Positions 46,097 to 55,518 of a stretch of DNA of 64,000 bases are shown in pieces (the stretch's first letter is position 1; each line of letters starts with the position of its first letter). Location: NCBI GenBank assembly GCA_026417975.1, contig JAOACD010000016.1, forward strand, positions 234,913-298,912, given 5' to 3'. Below the pieces are notes generated by a model. The model ran no database searches. It saw only the letters and a list, made by a program, of their open reading frames with translations, and was not told the DNA's origin. Both the position numbers and the translations under genes were made by a program. The DNA is from Melioribacter sp. (GTDB lineage: Bacteria; Bacteroidota; Ignavibacteria; Ignavibacteriales; Melioribacteraceae).

Positions 46097-48169
46097 ATGA
46101 TTAAAAAAATTTTTTTCTTAATAATAACGCTTATTGCATTTGTATCATCATTTGCTCAACTTGATAGAACAAAACTTCCACAACCAGGACCCGCTCCAGA
46201 AGTAAAAATAGGTGAATATCATTCCTTTGAACTTCCAAATGGATTAAAGGTATTTGTTGTAGAAAATCATAAACTTCCACGTGTTACATTTAATTTATAC
46301 ATCGATATCGATCCTATACTTGAAGGTAAAAATATTGGTTATGTAACTGCAACAGGCGAGTTATTAAGAACAGGTACTAAGACAAGAACTAAAGATAAAA
46401 TAGATGAAGAAATTGATTTTATTGGTGCAGAGTTGTCTACTTCTTCAAGAGGAATTACAGCATCTGGACTTGAAAAACATAAAGAAAAGATTTTAGAGAT
46501 AATGTCAGACATTACACTAAATGCAAACTTCAAACAAGAAGAACTCGATAAAATTAAAAAGCAAATGATTTCTGCTTTAGCTGTTTCTAAAGATGAACCA
46601 AATGCAATTGCAAGTAGAGTAAGGTCAGTTTTAATGTATGGTAAAAATCACCCATATGGAGAAACCGAAACAGAGGAATCTATTAATTCAATAACTCTTG
46701 AAATGTGTAAAAGATATTACGATACATACTTTTGCCCTAATAAAGCTTATCTTGCTATTGTTGGTGATATTACTTTATCAAAAGCAAAATCTCTTGTACA
46801 AAAGTACTTTGGTAAATGGCAAAGAAAAGAAATTCCACAAAGTTTTTATGAAACACCTAAGCCGCCTTCAATAAATAAAATTTGTCTTGTAGACAGGCCT
46901 AATTCAGTACAATCAGTAATTTCAATTTGTTACCCTGTAGAATTGAAAATTGGAAGTGAAGACGAAATTAAAGCCTCTGTAATGAATTTAATACTTGGAG
47001 GTAGTGCAACTGGAAGATTGTTTATGAATTTAAGAGAATCAAAAGGATATACTTATGGTTCTTACTCAAATTTAAAGTCCGATCCATTAGTCGGTAGTTT
47101 TCTTGCTTATACACAAGTACGTAATAATGTTACAGATAGCGCAATTACAGAAATAATTAAAGAAATGAAAAGAATACGAAACGAAAAAGTTTCTGAGGAA
47201 GAACTTCAAAAAGCAAAGAATTATTTAGCTGGCGAGTTTATAAGAAGTTTAGAAAATCCTGCAACAATAGCACAATTTGCAATTAATATTGCAAGATTTA
47301 ATTTGCCAAAAGATTATTATAAAAATTACCTTAAAAATCTTGCAGCAGTTACTACAGATGATATTTTGGAAATGGCTAAAAAATATATTAAGCCAAATAA
47401 TGCATATATTCTTGTTGTAGGAAATGGTCAGGAAATTTCAGAAAATTTATTGAACCTTAGTATAACGGGAAGGATAGAATATTACGATGTTTTTGGGAAT
47501 CAATATGATCCTTCATTAAAAAAATTACCTGCAGGATTAACAGTTGAACAGGTATTAAGCAAATACATTGATGCAATAGGAGGCAGAGAAAAAATTGCTA
47601 ATGTAAAAGATAGAGTTATAAAATTATCGGGCTCAACTCAAGGGTTAAATATTAGTGTTACACTTTCACAAAAGTATCCAAATAAATTGATGCAATTTAT
47701 TGATGCAGGAATATTTCAACAAAAAACAATATTCAATGGTGAAAAAGGAATAGTTGAATCAATGGGACAAACTCAAGAGATTACAGGCGAACAATTAAGT
47801 GCTCTGAAAAGTCAAGCCATAGATGCAATACTTGATTATTCTAAATATGGTATAAAACCAGAATTAATTGGTATTGAAAATATAAATGGCAAAGATGCTT
47901 ATAAAGTAATTTTGACATCAACAGAAGGACATAAAGCTACAAACTACTATGATGTAGAAACAGGTTTGCTTATTAGAACAGTAAGTAATGTAACAACGCC
48001 TCAAGGAAGTTTTTCACAAACAATGGATATGAGCGATTATAGAGAAGTTCAGGGAATAAAGTATCCATTCAAATATATTCAGAGCTTTGGTCCCCAATCT
48101 ATTGAATTAACTGTTACTTCAATTGAAGTTAATACTGGTTTACCAGATTCCCTTTTTGAACTAAAGTGA
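46097..48169 (+). CDS. M16-family non-catalytic subunit with C-terminal extra domain
   Basis: A 690-residue exported protein (signal about 1-20). Two M16 domains span about 30-460 but the HxxEH position reads VTATGELLRTGT, so zinc is not bound. The substrate-binding Arg-Tyr pair of the partner subunit is kept in MNLRESKGYTYGSYS. After about residue 485 comes a 200-residue domain (VLSKYIDAIGGREKIANVKD to the end) resembling outer-membrane lipoprotein-sorting or DUF4412-like beta domains, which is unusual for M16 partners. Located 38 bases after the active subunit. Confidence 0.88.
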   Translation: MIKKIFFLIITLIAFVSSFAQLDRTKLPQPGPAPEVKIGEYHSFELPNGLKVFVVENHKLPRVTFNLYIDIDPILEGKNIGYVTATGELLRTGTKTRTKDKIDEEIDFIGAELSTSSRGITASGLEKHKEKILEIMSDITLNANFKQEELDKIKKQMISALAVSKDEPNAIASRVRSVLMYGKNHPYGETETEESINSITLEMCKRYYDTYFCPNKAYLAIVGDITLSKAKSLVQKYFGKWQRKEIPQSFYETPKPPSINKICLVDRPNSVQSVISICYPVELKIGSEDEIKASVMNLILGGSATGRLFMNLRESKGYTYGSYSNLKSDPLVGSFLAYTQVRNNVTDSAITEIIKEMKRIRNEKVSEEELQKAKNYLAGEFIRSLENPATIAQFAINIARFNLPKDYYKNYLKNLAAVTTDDILEMAKKYIKPNNAYILVVGNGQEISENLLNLSITGRIEYYDVFGNQYDPSLKKLPAGLTVEQVLSKYIDAIGGREKIANVKDRVIKLSGSTQGLNISVTLSQKYPNKLMQFIDAGIFQQKTIFNGEKGIVESMGQTQEITGEQLSALKSQAIDAILDYSKYGIKPELIGIENINGKDAYKVILTSTEGHKATNYYDVETGLLIRTVSNVTTPQGSFSQTMDMSDYREVQGIKYPFKYIQSFGPQSIELTVTSIEVNTGLPDSLFELK

Positions 48170-48176
48170 TTTTTAT

Positions 48177-48235
48177 GAGGTCATTTCAAGTTGTAAAAAT
48201 TTTTTTACTATCAATTTGAAATGACCTCTTTTTTT
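48177..48235 (+). terminator. Rho-independent terminator after the M16 pair
   Basis: The stem GAGGTCATTTCAA (48177-48189) pairs with 48216-48228 around an AT-rich loop and is followed by seven or more T. It lies 7 bases after the stop. Confidence 0.88.
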
Positions 48236-48267
48236 ATTTTTGTAGTAAAAAAGTGGATTATTTAAAA

Positions 48268-48891
48268 ATGCAAAAGTACTCTGTAATAGTTTTTGATTTA
48301 GGTAATGTATTAATCCCTTTTGATTATTCGAGAGTGATAGATAAATTAAATTCTATAAATGATGGATTAGGCAATAAGTTTTCGAAACTTTATATGGAAA
48401 ATTATGAATATCATAGAAATTTTGAGAAAGGATTAATTAACAAAACTGATTTTTTGAATACTATGCTGAATTGGTTAGAACATAAAATTTCAGTAGAAGA
48501 ATTTTGTAAAATTTACTCTGATATTTTTACATTGAATGAAAAGGTAATCTCTTTGATTCCATCTTTAAAAAAGAATTACAAAGTATTTTTGCTATCAAAT
48601 ACAAATGAGATTCATGAACAGTATGGTTATAGTCATTACGATTTTTTGAGGTATTTCGATAAAATATTTCTTTCCCATAAAATAGGAGCAGTAAAACCAG
48701 AAGAAAAAGTTTATAGAGTAGTAGAATCACATTCACAAAAACCTTCTTCTGAACATTTGTTTATAGATGATGTTATAGAATATGTTGAAGGTGCAAAAAA
48801 ATGTGGATGGGATGGTATACAATTTAAAAGTTATGAACAACTATTGACTGAATTGAAATTTAGAAATATTATTCTTGATGGGATTGTTTGA
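48268..48891 (+). CDS. HAD-superfamily hydrolase (subfamily IA)
   Basis: A 207-residue phosphatase-like protein. Motif I is VFDLGNVLIPFD, motif II LLSNTNEIH, motif III Lys in GAVKPEEKVY, and motif IV FIDDVIEYVEGAKKCGW. The FDLGNVL form and alpha-helical cap fit sugar-phosphatase or haloacid-type members; the substrate is unknown. The ATG at 48268 is preferred over the GTG at 48253. Its 3' end overlaps the convergent ArsC-like gene by 23 bases. Confidence 0.87.
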   Translation: MQKYSVIVFDLGNVLIPFDYSRVIDKLNSINDGLGNKFSKLYMENYEYHRNFEKGLINKTDFLNTMLNWLEHKISVEEFCKIYSDIFTLNEKVISLIPSLKKNYKVFLLSNTNEIHEQYGYSHYDFLRYFDKIFLSHKIGAVKPEEKVYRVVESHSQKPSSEHLFIDDVIEYVEGAKKCGWDGIQFKSYEQLLTELKFRNIILDGIV

Positions 48892-49228
48892 GCCAATTTT
48901 TCCATATTTCAGGTTGATAACCGAGAGTGACTTCTTTATTATTTCGAACGATTGGTGTTTTAAGCAACAAAGGATCACTTAATAATTGTTCTTCTATGTC
49001 AAAAACCATGAATTGTAAGTTTCTTTTTTTGTATTGCTTTCCTTCTTTGTCAATTAAATCTTCAAGTGGAATTTTAGCTTTAATATTTTCGAGTTCTCCT
49101 TTAGTTAATCCTTTTTCGTTTAAGTCTCTGAAATGATATGAAATTTTTCTTTCCTTAAAAAATCGCTCCGCCTTACGTGTTTCTGAGCAGTTTTTCGTTC
49201 CAATTATTTGAATATTTATTTGATTCAT
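48869..49228 (-). CDS. ArsC/Spx-family thioredoxin-fold protein
   Basis: A 119-residue protein of the ArsC family (arsenate reductase, Spx, YffB). It has the N-terminal IIGTKNCSETRKAERFF with the active Cys and the C-terminal LLKTPIVRNNKEVTLGY segment with the conserved TPIVR Arg. The motif C-x3-R fits YffB or glutathione-type arsenate reductases. No ars operon is nearby, so arsenate resistance is not supported by context. It overlaps the HAD gene tail-to-tail. Confidence 0.83.
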   Translation of the reverse strand: MNQINIQIIGTKNCSETRKAERFFKERKISYHFRDLNEKGLTKGELENIKAKIPLEDLIDKEGKQYKKRNLQFMVFDIEEQLLSDPLLLKTPIVRNNKEVTLGYQPEIWKNWLKQSHQE

Positions 49229-49310
49229 TATTTCCTCACTAAAATTGTAATCCTAAATTCATTATTATATTTTTGATGTCTTAAATAAAAAAATAATTTT
49301 AGAGGCTTAC

Positions 49311-51356
49311 ATGAAATTTATTAAAAAATTTTTTTGTGCAACAATTATAGGGATTATTTTTATGAGCTGCACTAAAGATGAAGTAATAAAAGATGATTTT
49401 AAATATGTAACTGAACAGTTTGCAGATTTAAGAATTCAAAGATACAAAGTAGATAACTTTGAAAATCTTACATTGCAACAGAAAAAATTAGTTTACTATT
49501 TGTATCAAGCTGCATTATATGGACGAGATATAATATGGGACCAAAATTATAAACACAATCTTTTAATTAGAAAAACACTTGAAGGAATTGTTAAGGCATA
49601 CAATGGAGATAGAAAAACTCAAGAGTTTGAAAAGTTTATGGAATATACAAAAAGAGTCTGGTTCTCTAATGGAATTCATCATCATTACTCAAATAAAAAA
49701 ATTTTACCTGAATTTACAAAGGAATATTTTGCTCATCTTATAAATAACACCGATTCAAAAGAACTTCCTCTTAGAGAAAATGATACAAAAGATGATTTAA
49801 TTAAGAAATTGACACCAATATTGTTTGACCCAAATATAGATGCGATAAAAGTAAATCAAGACCCAAAATTTGATTTAATAAAAACTTCAGCAGTAAACTT
49901 TTATGAAAATTTAACTCAAAAGGAAGTGGAAGATTTTTATAAAAGAATTATTAATCCTAATGATTTAGAACCTATTTCTTATGGATTGAATTCAAAACTA
50001 ATAAAAGAGAATGGTAAGATTTATGAACGTGTTTGGAAATTAAATGGAATGTATCATGATGCAATACAAAAAATTGTTTATTGGTTAAAGAAAGCAGTAG
50101 AAGTTGCGGAAAATGAACAACAGAAAAAAGTATTAAAATTATTGATTGAATATTATGAAACAGGGGATTTAAGAAAATGGGATGAATATAATATCGAATG
50201 GGTAAAAGATACTTCTTCTGTTATTGATGTTATTAATGGATTTATAGAAACTTATAATGACCCACTTGGATTTAAGGGTACGTTTGAATCTGTAGTATCA
50301 TTTAAAGATTTTGAAGCTACAAAAAGAATTAAAGCGATAAGTGATAATGCACAATGGTTTGAAGATAATTCACCAATAATGCCTGAACATAAAAAGAAAA
50401 ATGTAAAAGGTATATCTGCAAAAGTTATTACTGTAGTTGTTGAATCAGGAGATGCTTCTCCTTCGACTCCTATTGGTATAAATTTACCAAATGCAGAGTG
50501 GATTAGGAAGGAACATGGCTCAAAATCTGTTAATCTTGGAAATATAGTTCATTCTTATAACAAGGCAATGGAAAATAGCGGTGTAATTGAAGAATTTGCA
50601 TATTCACAAGAAGAAATAGAAAGAGCAAAAAAATACGGAGCACTTGCAAGCGATTTACATACGGATATGCATGAAGTAATCGGTCATGCATCAGGTCAAT
50701 TAAATCCAGGTGTTGGACAGCCAAATGAAACATTAAAAAGTTATGCCTCTACACTAGAAGAAGCTCGTGCCGATTTAGTTGCTCTATATTTTATTATGGA
50801 TAAAAAATTAGTCGAAATTGGCGTAATGCCTTCGCTTGAAGTAGGTAAAGCAGAGTATGATTCTTACATAAGGAATGGATTAATGGTTCAGCTGGCGCGT
50901 ATTAAACCTGGAGAAAATCTTGAGGAAGCTCATATGAGAAATAGACAATTAGTAGCGAAATGGGTTTATGAAAAGGGCTTGTCAGAAAATGTAATTGAAA
51001 AGAAAATTAAAAATGGAAAAACTTATTTTGTTATCAATGATTACGAAAAACTTAGAAATCTTTTTGGTCAACTTCTAAGGGAAATACAAAGGATAAAGTC
51101 CGAAGGTGATTACGAAGCTGGAAAAAATCTTGTTGAAAATTACGGAGTAAGAGTCGAAAAAGAATTGCATAGAGAGGTTTTGGAAAGGTATAATAAATTA
51201 AATATTGCTCCCTACGCTGGGTTCATTAATCCTAAACTAATTCCTATTGAAAAAAATGGAGAGATAATTGATGTAAAAGTTGAATACCCAGAAGATTTTA
51301 CAGAACAAATGATTTATTATTCAAAAGAATATAGTGTTTTACCAATTTATAATTAA
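49311..51356 (+). CDS. Dipeptidyl-peptidase III-type (M49) lipoprotein
   Basis: A 681-residue metallopeptidase. The lipoprotein signal ends in IFMSC (Cys20), which places it in the envelope, unlike cytosolic eukaryotic DPP III. The M49 zinc motif is HEVIGHASGQL (about residues 452-462; HExxGH) and the second motif is EEARADLVALYF (about 482). The N-terminal 330 residues are the helical upper lobe. It releases dipeptides from oligopeptide N termini in the family. It stands alone, with ArsC-like divergent and DUF72 downstream. Confidence 0.88.
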   Translation: MKFIKKFFCATIIGIIFMSCTKDEVIKDDFKYVTEQFADLRIQRYKVDNFENLTLQQKKLVYYLYQAALYGRDIIWDQNYKHNLLIRKTLEGIVKAYNGDRKTQEFEKFMEYTKRVWFSNGIHHHYSNKKILPEFTKEYFAHLINNTDSKELPLRENDTKDDLIKKLTPILFDPNIDAIKVNQDPKFDLIKTSAVNFYENLTQKEVEDFYKRIINPNDLEPISYGLNSKLIKENGKIYERVWKLNGMYHDAIQKIVYWLKKAVEVAENEQQKKVLKLLIEYYETGDLRKWDEYNIEWVKDTSSVIDVINGFIETYNDPLGFKGTFESVVSFKDFEATKRIKAISDNAQWFEDNSPIMPEHKKKNVKGISAKVITVVVESGDASPSTPIGINLPNAEWIRKEHGSKSVNLGNIVHSYNKAMENSGVIEEFAYSQEEIERAKKYGALASDLHTDMHEVIGHASGQLNPGVGQPNETLKSYASTLEEARADLVALYFIMDKKLVEIGVMPSLEVGKAEYDSYIRNGLMVQLARIKPGENLEEAHMRNRQLVAKWVYEKGLSENVIEKKIKNGKTYFVINDYEKLRNLFGQLLREIQRIKSEGDYEAGKNLVENYGVRVEKELHREVLERYNKLNIAPYAGFINPKLIPIEKNGEIIDVKVEYPEDFTEQMIYYSKEYSVLPIYN

Positions 51357-51405
51357 AAGATTAAACACAGATTATTATTACTAATTGCACTAAGTAATAT
51401 ATTCT

Positions 51406-51413
51406 TAAATTTG
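51406..51413 (+). promoter_or_regulatory. TAnnTTTG promoter candidate before the DUF72 gene
   Basis: TAAATTTG matches the Bacteroidota -7 box, with a TTG at 51385-51387 at 18 bases upstream as a possible -33 element. It lies 41 bases before the TTG start of the DUF72 gene. Both elements are short, so support is modest. Confidence 0.35.
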
Positions 51414-51454
51414 TTTAATCAAGTATTTTGTATTTAATTTTTATGAGATGAAAC

Positions 51455-52222
51455 TTGTTAATAAAAAAAATTTTTACAGGTTGTTGTGGGTTCCCAGTTT
51501 CTCATAAGAAGTATTTTGAATTGTTTAATTGTATTGAAGTAAATATAACATTTTATCAAATACCAGAAGTAAAAATTGGAATTAAGTGGAAAGAAGAAGC
51601 TGAAAGTTATAATAAAAATTTTGAGTTTATAATTAAAGCTTGGCAATTAATAACACACCCAGCATCAAGTTTTACATACAGAAGATTGAAAGAAAAAATC
51701 CCAGATAATAGAAAAAAATATTATGGGTACTTTCAACCAACAGATGAAGTATTTAATGCATGGGAAAGAACAAAAGAATTTGCAATAAACTTAAATTGTA
51801 ATAAAATTTTATTTCAAACGCCTTCTACATTTAAGGCAGATGATACTAATACAAATAATCTGTTAAATTTTTTTGATTATGCTAAAAAAAGCAGTAATAA
51901 TAGATTTTATTTTATATGGGAAGTTAGAGGTAATTGGGATTATGAAAAAATTAAAGAGATTTGTGAACAAAGAAAGATAGTACACTGTGTAGACCCACTT
52001 TCACCTCTTATAAATAAATCTGTCTATGGAGAATTTAATTATTATAGAATTCACGGAAGCTATGAAGGTAAAAGAATTAATTACAATTATTGTGTTACAG
52101 AAGACGATTTAAATAAAATCTTTACCTCTTGTAATAAAAAAGTTAATTACGTTATGTTTAATAATTCAAATATGTTTGAAGATGCTAATAAATTTAAAAA
52201 TAAATTTGAATTAGTTATTTAA
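51455..52222 (+). CDS. DUF72 protein
   Basis: A 255-residue TIM-barrel protein of the DUF72 (YecE-like) family. It shows the N-terminal FTGCCGFPVSHKKYFELFNCIEVNITFYQIP, then KAWQLITHP, a central FYFIWEVRG strand and a late YYRIHGSYEG segment with the conserved His-Gly. The family's function is not settled; some members bind metal. The start is TTG, because no ATG or GTG is in frame nearby. It overlaps the convergent fmdB-type gene by 12 bases. Confidence 0.83.
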   Translation: MLIKKIFTGCCGFPVSHKKYFELFNCIEVNITFYQIPEVKIGIKWKEEAESYNKNFEFIIKAWQLITHPASSFTYRRLKEKIPDNRKKYYGYFQPTDEVFNAWERTKEFAINLNCNKILFQTPSTFKADDTNTNNLLNFFDYAKKSSNNRFYFIWEVRGNWDYEKIKEICEQRKIVHCVDPLSPLINKSVYGEFNYYRIHGSYEGKRINYNYCVTEDDLNKIFTSCNKKVNYVMFNNSNMFEDANKFKNKFELVI

Positions 52223-52462
52223 GTTGCACATTCCTGATGAACAAAAATCGCTGCCTTTATTACTCATATTAGCTTCACAACAACAAGAAAAATTTTCTGA
52301 TGATGATGATGAACTCCCAACTGAATTAAATGTTGAGAATAATTTTTCTACATTTCCCGAATAGCATTTAGGACAGTTGATTTCATCTAATGAATTTAGA
52401 GACTTAAAAAAAACTTCAAATTTTCTTCCGCACTCTTTGCATTTGTACTCAAATATTGGCAT
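52211..52462 (-). CDS. FmdB-type zinc-ribbon protein
   Basis: An 83-residue protein with the family N terminus MPIFEYKCKECGRKFEVF and a second Cys pair in INCPKC, together making a zinc ribbon. The tail is Ser-rich and then Cys-rich (FSCCCEA, FCSSGMC). FmdB-type proteins are called putative regulators from old work on formamidase; the role here is unknown. It is followed on the same strand by nothing, and lies 14 bases downstream of the FAH-family gene, so the two are probably co-transcribed. Confidence 0.85.
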   Translation of the reverse strand: MPIFEYKCKECGRKFEVFFKSLNSLDEINCPKCYSGNVEKLFSTFNSVGSSSSSSENFSCCCEANMSNKGSDFCSSGMCNLNN

Positions 52463-52476
52463 AATAATCTCCTTAA

Positions 52477-53136
52477 TTATTCAACAATATATGTTTCTAA
52501 GCTACCAACATTTTCAATTTCTGCAAATATTTTATCTCCAGGTATTACTCTTCCAACTCCTTCGGGAGTCCCTGTGAAAATTAAGTCTCCTTTTTCTAAA
52601 GTCATTTTTTCAGAAATGTACATTACAAGCTTAGTAGGAGAAAAAAGCATATTTTTTAACGTGGAATTTTGGCGTGTGTTCCCGTTGACAGAAAGAAAAA
52701 TTTTTTCATTACCTTTAAGCTGATATTCGTCTCTTAAAATGAAATCTGATAACACAGCAGAAGTATCGAAATTTTTAGACAATGTCCAAGGATCACCTTT
52801 TTTCATTAAATCAAATTGTAAGTCACGTAAAGTCATATCAAGCCCAACAGCATAACCATAAATGGCTTTTTCAGCTTCTTCTTCTGTAGCATTTTTTACA
52901 GTGTGACCAATGTAAAGAACAAGCTCAACTTCATGATGCAAATTTTTCGAATACTTTGGATGAATTACTGCTTCGCCAGAATAAATAACATTAGAAGCAG
53001 CTTTTAAAAAAATTACTGGGAACTCCGGTACTTCATTCCCCAGTTCTTTTGCATGTTCAGCATAATTTCTTCCAACACATACTATTTTCCCAATTGGGAC
53101 TTGCTCTCTTTTGTTCTTGAATTTTATGTATTTCAT
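52477..53136 (-). CDS. Fumarylacetoacetate-hydrolase-family protein
   Basis: A 219-residue single-domain FAH protein, the size of FAHD1/YcgM acylpyruvases. It has KIVCVGRNYAEHAKELG, the metal-binding HHEVELVLYIG (two Glu), the Asp of GLDMTLRDLQ, and the GDLIFTGTPEGVGRV C-terminal motif. It probably cleaves acylpyruvates or decarboxylates oxaloacetate, by family knowledge. It sits upstream of the FmdB-type gene. Confidence 0.88.
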   Translation of the reverse strand: MKYIKFKNKREQVPIGKIVCVGRNYAEHAKELGNEVPEFPVIFLKAASNVIYSGEAVIHPKYSKNLHHEVELVLYIGHTVKNATEEEAEKAIYGYAVGLDMTLRDLQFDLMKKGDPWTLSKNFDTSAVLSDFILRDEYQLKGNEKIFLSVNGNTRQNSTLKNMLFSPTKLVMYISEKMTLEKGDLIFTGTPEGVGRVIPGDKIFAEIENVGSLETYIVE

Positions 53137-53241
53137 TGTATTTTGAAAATTTATGGGTTATTAAAAGTTATGAATAAAATTAAACTGATTTTACAATAAA
53201 TGGTTATACATATATAGCTTTGATTTACTATAGAAAAGGAA

Positions 53242-55518
53242 TTATTTCATTAAAATCATTTTTTTGGTTTGAATGAAATTACCAGCAATGATTTTGTAGA
53301 AATAAACACCACTTGTAACTTTATTTCCAGTGTTATCAGAACCATCCCATAGTACTGAATATTTACCGGCAGGTTTAACTTCGTCTATTAATTTTTTTAT
53401 TTCTCTTCCAAGAGCATCGTAAATAATTAATTTTACATTACTTAACTCTGCAATCTGAAAGGAGATAGTAGTTGATGGATTAAAAGGATTTGGATAGTTT
53501 TGCTCGAGTGAGAACGAATTAGGTAAAAGTTCGATAGTTTCTTTATTGTCTGTTACTTTATAACTTACATAAGCACGGATTAAATAAAGTGAAATTATGC
53601 TGCCATCGCCAATGTAATACCAACCAGGTTCTTTTCCATCAGAAGGAGCGTTTAAATAAGTATAGCTATGATAGGGGCTTGAGCCTGGAATATTAGTGTG
53701 CATTACCCTATTTGTTGGTGAACTTGAATTTTCATAAACACCATCGATTACAAAAGCTATTGCGAAATTTGAACCTGTATCAATGTTGTAAGATCTCATA
53801 TCAACTGTTACCCAATTTTGATATGGCTGGGCATAAGGATAAGTCCCATTTGGATTAATTACTTCTGGAACTGTTTTACCTTGAACTGTAACAGAAGCTA
53901 ATTTTTTCGCTAAAATTTTTTGGCTTGTAGATGTCCAAATACCGCCCTTCATTGGAACCTTGTTTCTTAGAGCTACACGGAATGAATCTAATCTTGTTCC
54001 AGATATTCCATCAAATACAACAGCAACTGTATCTCCAATTGAAAGTTTATAAACACCAACGGGTTCAGTATAATCATATGCAATTTCAATAGGTCTATTT
54101 ACAAATATTCCCGTTGCTTCATAAGAAAAATTAAATGGTCCTTTACTAGTAGCACTTTGATCAACCATATAAACTGCAAAAGTAATTTCATTATAAGTTG
54201 AACCAAATTGAGAATAGTAATAATTAGTATTAAAACTTATATCTTCAACTTTTGCAATATTATTTCCTACCATTATGACTTTTGCTTTTAAATTATTTCC
54301 TTGATTATTTAGCTTAATGTTTAAATCTCTGCCGTTAATGAAAGTAATATATTGAACTGCATACTTATAAACACTACTTGTTGCTGTAACATTAGGATTG
54401 ATATTTAGTACCGATTTCATTTTTGGTAAATCGGGATAATCGTAGCCCCAAGCTGAATTAACATTTTTATTGTTAAGATAATTTGCAATGAACCAGTCTT
54501 CGAGTACATCAGTAAATTTTTTGTTATATCCCAATTGTGATAGAGCAATTTCTAAACCATTTGCAGCTTTGATTTTGTTTTCTAAGTATTTCTTAAAAAT
54601 AGCAGTTCCAAATTTTTCTTTTAAATAAAGGGCAAATCTGGCGGCTCTTGAATAATCATTTAATACTGAATTAGCATCATCTCTTCTCCAATCAAATAAA
54701 TAACGATTAGGTTCATTAGCAAAATTATTTTGACTATAAAGTGGATACCCGTTTATAACTTCTGCAATTAAAGACCAAGCTTCATCGAAAAATGTTTCAT
54801 CTTCTTTTATGTAATTCCAGTGAATCATATGTTGAAATTCATGTGCAGTTGTGCTTAATGCTGTTTCAAGTCCACTGTTTGTATCTAATTTGTTTTGGAC
54901 TCCATCAAGAAAGTAAATTTCTGCTTTATTACTATACGGATACTGAGAGGTTGTATATTGATGGTAAGAGTAAAAATAACCAGCAATGTAACCCCCACTA
55001 CCAGAATAACCATCCTTTATATCAAGAATTAAAATTATAATTTTAGAATCTCCATCGATATTAGGGGGATTACCAAAAGTTTCAATATTAGTCTGATATA
55101 TTCCTTTATTTGGATTAGCTGGGGTTTTCTTTTCAAAAGCATCTAAGATAGCTTGTACAGCATCTGCATCAACATTCTTATCCCATATTGCATCTTCTAC
55201 AAATATGTAACAATAATTTCCCACAGCTTTACATGTTGAAGATACTGAATAAAAATTATTAGTGTTAAAATCCGAAGCATTCCATGTTTTTTTATCCCCT
55301 ACTTTGAAATTCCATGCTGTTGTTTTTTGTAAAGCATTTGTTTCAGCTGGTTGGGATAAATCTATGCCATTAATTTTACTAAATCTTTCTAAAAATGGTC
55401 TAGGATCTATTGGATAACTTTTAGAAGAATTTTCATTTACGATTTTATTAACTTGAATTTGCTGAGGCAAAATAACTGTGGTACAAAATAGTATTAATAT
55501 TAAAGTCAGTCTTTTCAT
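53242..55518 (-). CDS. Secreted M30-like metallopeptidase with type IX sorting domain
   Basis: A 758-residue protein. The signal peptide is about 1-19. The zinc motif is TAHEFQHMIHW (about residues 225-235) followed by DEAWSLIAEV, matching the HExxH plus Glu of hyicolysin-type (M30) peptidases. A middle beta-rich region follows, and the last 85 residues are a type IX sorting domain starting at LEQNYPNPFNPSTTISF and ending with TKKMILMK. It would be secreted or surface-anchored through the PorV system. Its start overlaps the end of the small lipoprotein gene by 4 bases. Confidence 0.88.
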   Translation of the reverse strand: MKRLTLILILFCTTVILPQQIQVNKIVNENSSKSYPIDPRPFLERFSKINGIDLSQPAETNALQKTTAWNFKVGDKKTWNASDFNTNNFYSVSSTCKAVGNYCYIFVEDAIWDKNVDADAVQAILDAFEKKTPANPNKGIYQTNIETFGNPPNIDGDSKIIILILDIKDGYSGSGGYIAGYFYSYHQYTTSQYPYSNKAEIYFLDGVQNKLDTNSGLETALSTTAHEFQHMIHWNYIKEDETFFDEAWSLIAEVINGYPLYSQNNFANEPNRYLFDWRRDDANSVLNDYSRAARFALYLKEKFGTAIFKKYLENKIKAANGLEIALSQLGYNKKFTDVLEDWFIANYLNNKNVNSAWGYDYPDLPKMKSVLNINPNVTATSSVYKYAVQYITFINGRDLNIKLNNQGNNLKAKVIMVGNNIAKVEDISFNTNYYYSQFGSTYNEITFAVYMVDQSATSKGPFNFSYEATGIFVNRPIEIAYDYTEPVGVYKLSIGDTVAVVFDGISGTRLDSFRVALRNKVPMKGGIWTSTSQKILAKKLASVTVQGKTVPEVINPNGTYPYAQPYQNWVTVDMRSYNIDTGSNFAIAFVIDGVYENSSSPTNRVMHTNIPGSSPYHSYTYLNAPSDGKEPGWYYIGDGSIISLYLIRAYVSYKVTDNKETIELLPNSFSLEQNYPNPFNPSTTISFQIAELSNVKLIIYDALGREIKKLIDEVKPAGKYSVLWDGSDNTGNKVTSGVYFYKIIAGNFIQTKKMILMK

